Positions 62,500 to 64,000 of a DNA stretch of 64,000 nt are shown here, one piece after another; within the stretch, counting starts at the first letter, position 1, and each line of letters starts with the position of its first letter. Under the pieces are notes generated by a model, which searched no databases, was not told the DNA's origin, and saw only the letters and a list, made by a program, of their open reading frames with translations. Source of the DNA: Nocardia arthritidis NBRC 100137 (GTDB lineage: Bacteria; Actinomycetota; Actinomycetes; Mycobacteriales; Mycobacteriaceae); contig NZ_BDBB01000038.1 in the NCBI RefSeq assembly GCF_001612765.1, forward strand, positions 1-64,000. The letters are read 5' to 3'. The translations under genes were made by a program, and so were the position numbers.

Positions 62500-63692
62500 T
62501 GGCACTCGAATCGGGCCGATTCCTCGACATCCCGGTGCCTTCGGGCGGCGCGGGTGCCGACCGAGCGTGCGCCCCTGGTAACGAGGTCCCGGTCCACGCA
62601 CCGCGCTTGCTTGCGGTGATCGCCTTGCTCTTTTCCGTAGCGGCGGTAGGCGCCTGCGGCGGCGAGAGCCCGACCGCGCCGAGCGGTGCGCCTACGACAG
62701 GCACCATCGCACCGAGCAACCCGGCGGGAAGACCCGACCTCGATGCCGCCGAGGAAGTCGCGAGGGGCATCGAGGTGCCGTGGGGCCTGGCCTTCCTGCC
62801 CGACGGCGCCGCGCTGGTCGCGGAGCGTAACTCCGGATGGATCGTGCGAGTCGCCGCGGGCCGTGCGCCGGAGCAGGTCTACCGGCTGCCAGACGTCGCC
62901 GCACGTGGCGAAGGCGGTCTGCTCGGACTCGCCGTCGCGCCGGACTACACCGAAAGCCGTTACCTCTACGCCTATTTCACCTCCGAGACGGACAATCGGA
63001 TCGTCCGGTTCCGGCTCGACGCCCGGCCGGAGGTGCTGGTCACCGGCATCGCCAAGGCCGGTAACCACAACGGCGGACGCATCGCGTTCGGGCCGGACGG
63101 CATGCTGTACGCCGGGACCGGCGACGCCGGGGAATCGGGACGTTCGCAGGATCCGGCGAGCCTGAACGGAAAGATCCTGCGTGTGACTCCCGAAGGCCGT
63201 CCGGCGCCGGGTAATCCGTATATCGGCTCGCCCGTCTACAGTCTCGGCCACCGCAACGTGCAGGGACTGGCGTGGGATCGGGCCGGACGCCTGTTCGCGG
63301 CGGAGTTCGGGCAGAACCGGTTCGACGAGGTCAATCGAATCGAGCCCGGCCGCAACTACGGCTGGCCCGACGTCGAGGGCGGGGGCGGCGCCGACCGCGG
63401 CTTCACCGATCCGCTGCTGACCTGGACCACCGCGGAAGCCTCGCCTTCGGGCATCGCCATCGCCGGCGACACCCTCTACGTCGCTGCGCTACGCGGGCAG
63501 CGGCTGTGGACCGTGCCGCTCGAGGACGGACGCGTGGGCGAACCCCGAACCGAACTGCGCGACCGGTACGGCCGGTTGCGCACCGTGGAAGTCGCCTCGG
63601 ACGGAGCGCTGTGGCTCACCACTTCCAACACCGACGGCCGGGGTGACCCCGCGAGCGGCGACGATCGCGTCCTTCGCTTCCCGGCACGCTGA
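62499..63692 (+). CDS. PQQ-dependent sugar dehydrogenase-like lipoprotein
   Basis: A 397-residue six-bladed beta-propeller of the soluble glucose dehydrogenase (GSDH) type. VPWGLAFLPDGAALVAERNS, GNHNGGRIAFGPDGMLYAGT, VYSLGHRNVQGLAWD and AAEFGQNRFDEVNRI are family segments; the histidine in GNHNGG and the Asn/Gln pair are in place. A lipobox VGAC (C53) indicates lipid anchoring. The ATG gives an unusually long n-region before it, so a downstream start is possible. It oxidises sugars or other alcohols with PQQ; the substrate is uncertain. Confidence 0.88.
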   Translation: MALESGRFLDIPVPSGGAGADRACAPGNEVPVHAPRLLAVIALLFSVAAVGACGGESPTAPSGAPTTGTIAPSNPAGRPDLDAAEEVARGIEVPWGLAFLPDGAALVAERNSGWIVRVAAGRAPEQVYRLPDVAARGEGGLLGLAVAPDYTESRYLYAYFTSETDNRIVRFRLDARPEVLVTGIAKAGNHNGGRIAFGPDGMLYAGTGDAGESGRSQDPASLNGKILRVTPEGRPAPGNPYIGSPVYSLGHRNVQGLAWDRAGRLFAAEFGQNRFDEVNRIEPGRNYGWPDVEGGGGADRGFTDPLLTWTTAEASPSGIAIAGDTLYVAALRGQRLWTVPLEDGRVGEPRTELRDRYGRLRTVEVASDGALWLTTSNTDGRGDPASGDDRVLRFPAR

Positions 63693-63738
63693 ACGGCTTC
63701 CCTCCGCGGGCACTGTGACGCGCGCTACTCACCATTTA

Positions 63739-63752
63739 GGTTGTACACAACC
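63739..63752. promoter_or_regulatory. OhrR-like operator
   Basis: GGTTGT-AC-ACAACC has perfect six-base arms. It is followed by CCAAATTGG (63751-63759). The pair lies 25-38 bases before the start of ohrR, fitting self-repression. Confidence 0.65.
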
Positions 63753-63776
63753 AAATTGGCCACTACATTATTGCTC

Positions 63777-64000
63777 ATGACCGATCACCTCACCCTCGAC
63801 GAGCAACTCTGCTTCCCGCTCTACGCGGCGTCCCGGGCGATGACGGCGGTCTACCGCCCGAAGCTGGAACGGCTCGGGCTCACCTACCCGCAGTACCTGG
63901 TGATGCTGGCGCTGTGGGAACGCGACGAACGCAGCGTCGGAGACGTCTGCCAGGCGCTCGACCTCGATTCCGGCACGCTCTCTCCGCTGCTCAAGCGACT
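63777..64000 (+). CDS. ohrR: Organic-hydroperoxide regulator OhrR, cut by window end
   Basis: The first 74 codons of a MarR-family regulator. LDEQLCFPLYAASRAMTAVY contains the peroxide-sensing cysteine C12, followed by LGLTYPQYLVMLALWERDE and the start of the helix-turn-helix (DSGTLSPLLKR). OhrR represses the ohr peroxidase until C12 is oxidised by organic peroxides. TACATT at 63764-63769 ends eight bases before the ATG. The C-terminus and any ohr gene are beyond the window. Confidence 0.9.
   Translation, partial: MTDHLTLDEQLCFPLYAASRAMTAVYRPKLERLGLTYPQYLVMLALWERDERSVGDVCQALDLDSGTLSPLLKR

Overview
This is a GC-rich (about 70% by eye) actinobacterial chromosome segment with almost every gene strongly GC3-biased. 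Three SAV2177-type methyltransferases, an XRE/DUF5753 regulator, an LGFP-repeat cell-wall protein, several LLM/F420-type flavin oxidoreductases, a DtxR/IdeR-like iron box and DevR/DosR-like boxes beside universal stress genes all point to a mycolic-acid actinomycete, most likely Nocardia or a close relative. The genus is inference. I found no rRNA, tRNA, CRISPR, insertion sequence or prophage. The window reads as core plus accessory metabolism, with several small decay scars.

Layout. 0-5 kb: a divergent pair of tandem-domain universal stress proteins, a fatty-acid desaturase, a ZIP metal transporter and an SDR behind a MerR-type promoter. 5-13 kb: an internally duplicated membrane protein, a DHA2 exporter, an ECF sigma factor with a SnoaL-like tail, an orphan lipB, a scar of two broken genes (MpaB/DUF2236 and MMPL), small membrane or secreted proteins, DUF5996 and a DHFR-like reductase. 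13-25 kb: a VirB2-like two-helix protein, the first SAV2177 methyltransferase, an MDR reductase, an SDR/TetR divergent pair around a near-perfect operator, an LLM enzyme, an LGFP protein, a deleted alcohol dehydrogenase, then XRE/DUF5753 diverging from two more SAV2177 methyltransferases and DUF6081. 25-35 kb: a TerD-AIM24 fusion, a membrane metallophosphoesterase, a DinB-like protein, two secreted proteins, and the cassette GAF regulator / aldehyde dehydrogenase / DUF779. 35-45 kb: an EmrB-type exporter, an amino-acid permease, a serine hydrolase, an LLM enzyme, a nitroreductase diverging from an iron-boxed siderophore-interacting protein, a lower-GC desaturase and a CNT nucleoside transporter. 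45-53 kb: a NitT/TauT-type ABC importer diverging from a CitA/CitB-type two-component system, then a Gfo/Idh/MocA oxidoreductase and a BASS transporter. 53-64 kb: a Ser/Thr kinase, an M50 peptidase, DUF5995, gluconokinase, a stand-alone PucR-N-like domain, an LLM enzyme, a CocE hydrolase, two overlapping lipoprotein genes (dienelactone-hydrolase-like and PQQ sugar-dehydrogenase-like) and the start of an OhrR regulator cut by the window end.

A recurring regulatory feature is a TANNNT box 7-9 bases before the start codon with no Shine-Dalgarno, seen at a dozen genes. This is the signature of leaderless transcripts and was used to choose those starts. Several clear operator palindromes (17619, 29960, 41916, 48795, 63739) suggest which genes answer to TetR, DtxR/IdeR, CitB-like or OhrR-like regulators. 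No complete new defence or biosynthetic system is evident. The best candidates for something undescribed are the AMVWDP small membrane proteins, the orphan VirB2-like protein, the methyltransferase/XRE/DUF6081 neighbourhood and the TerD-AIM24 protein.
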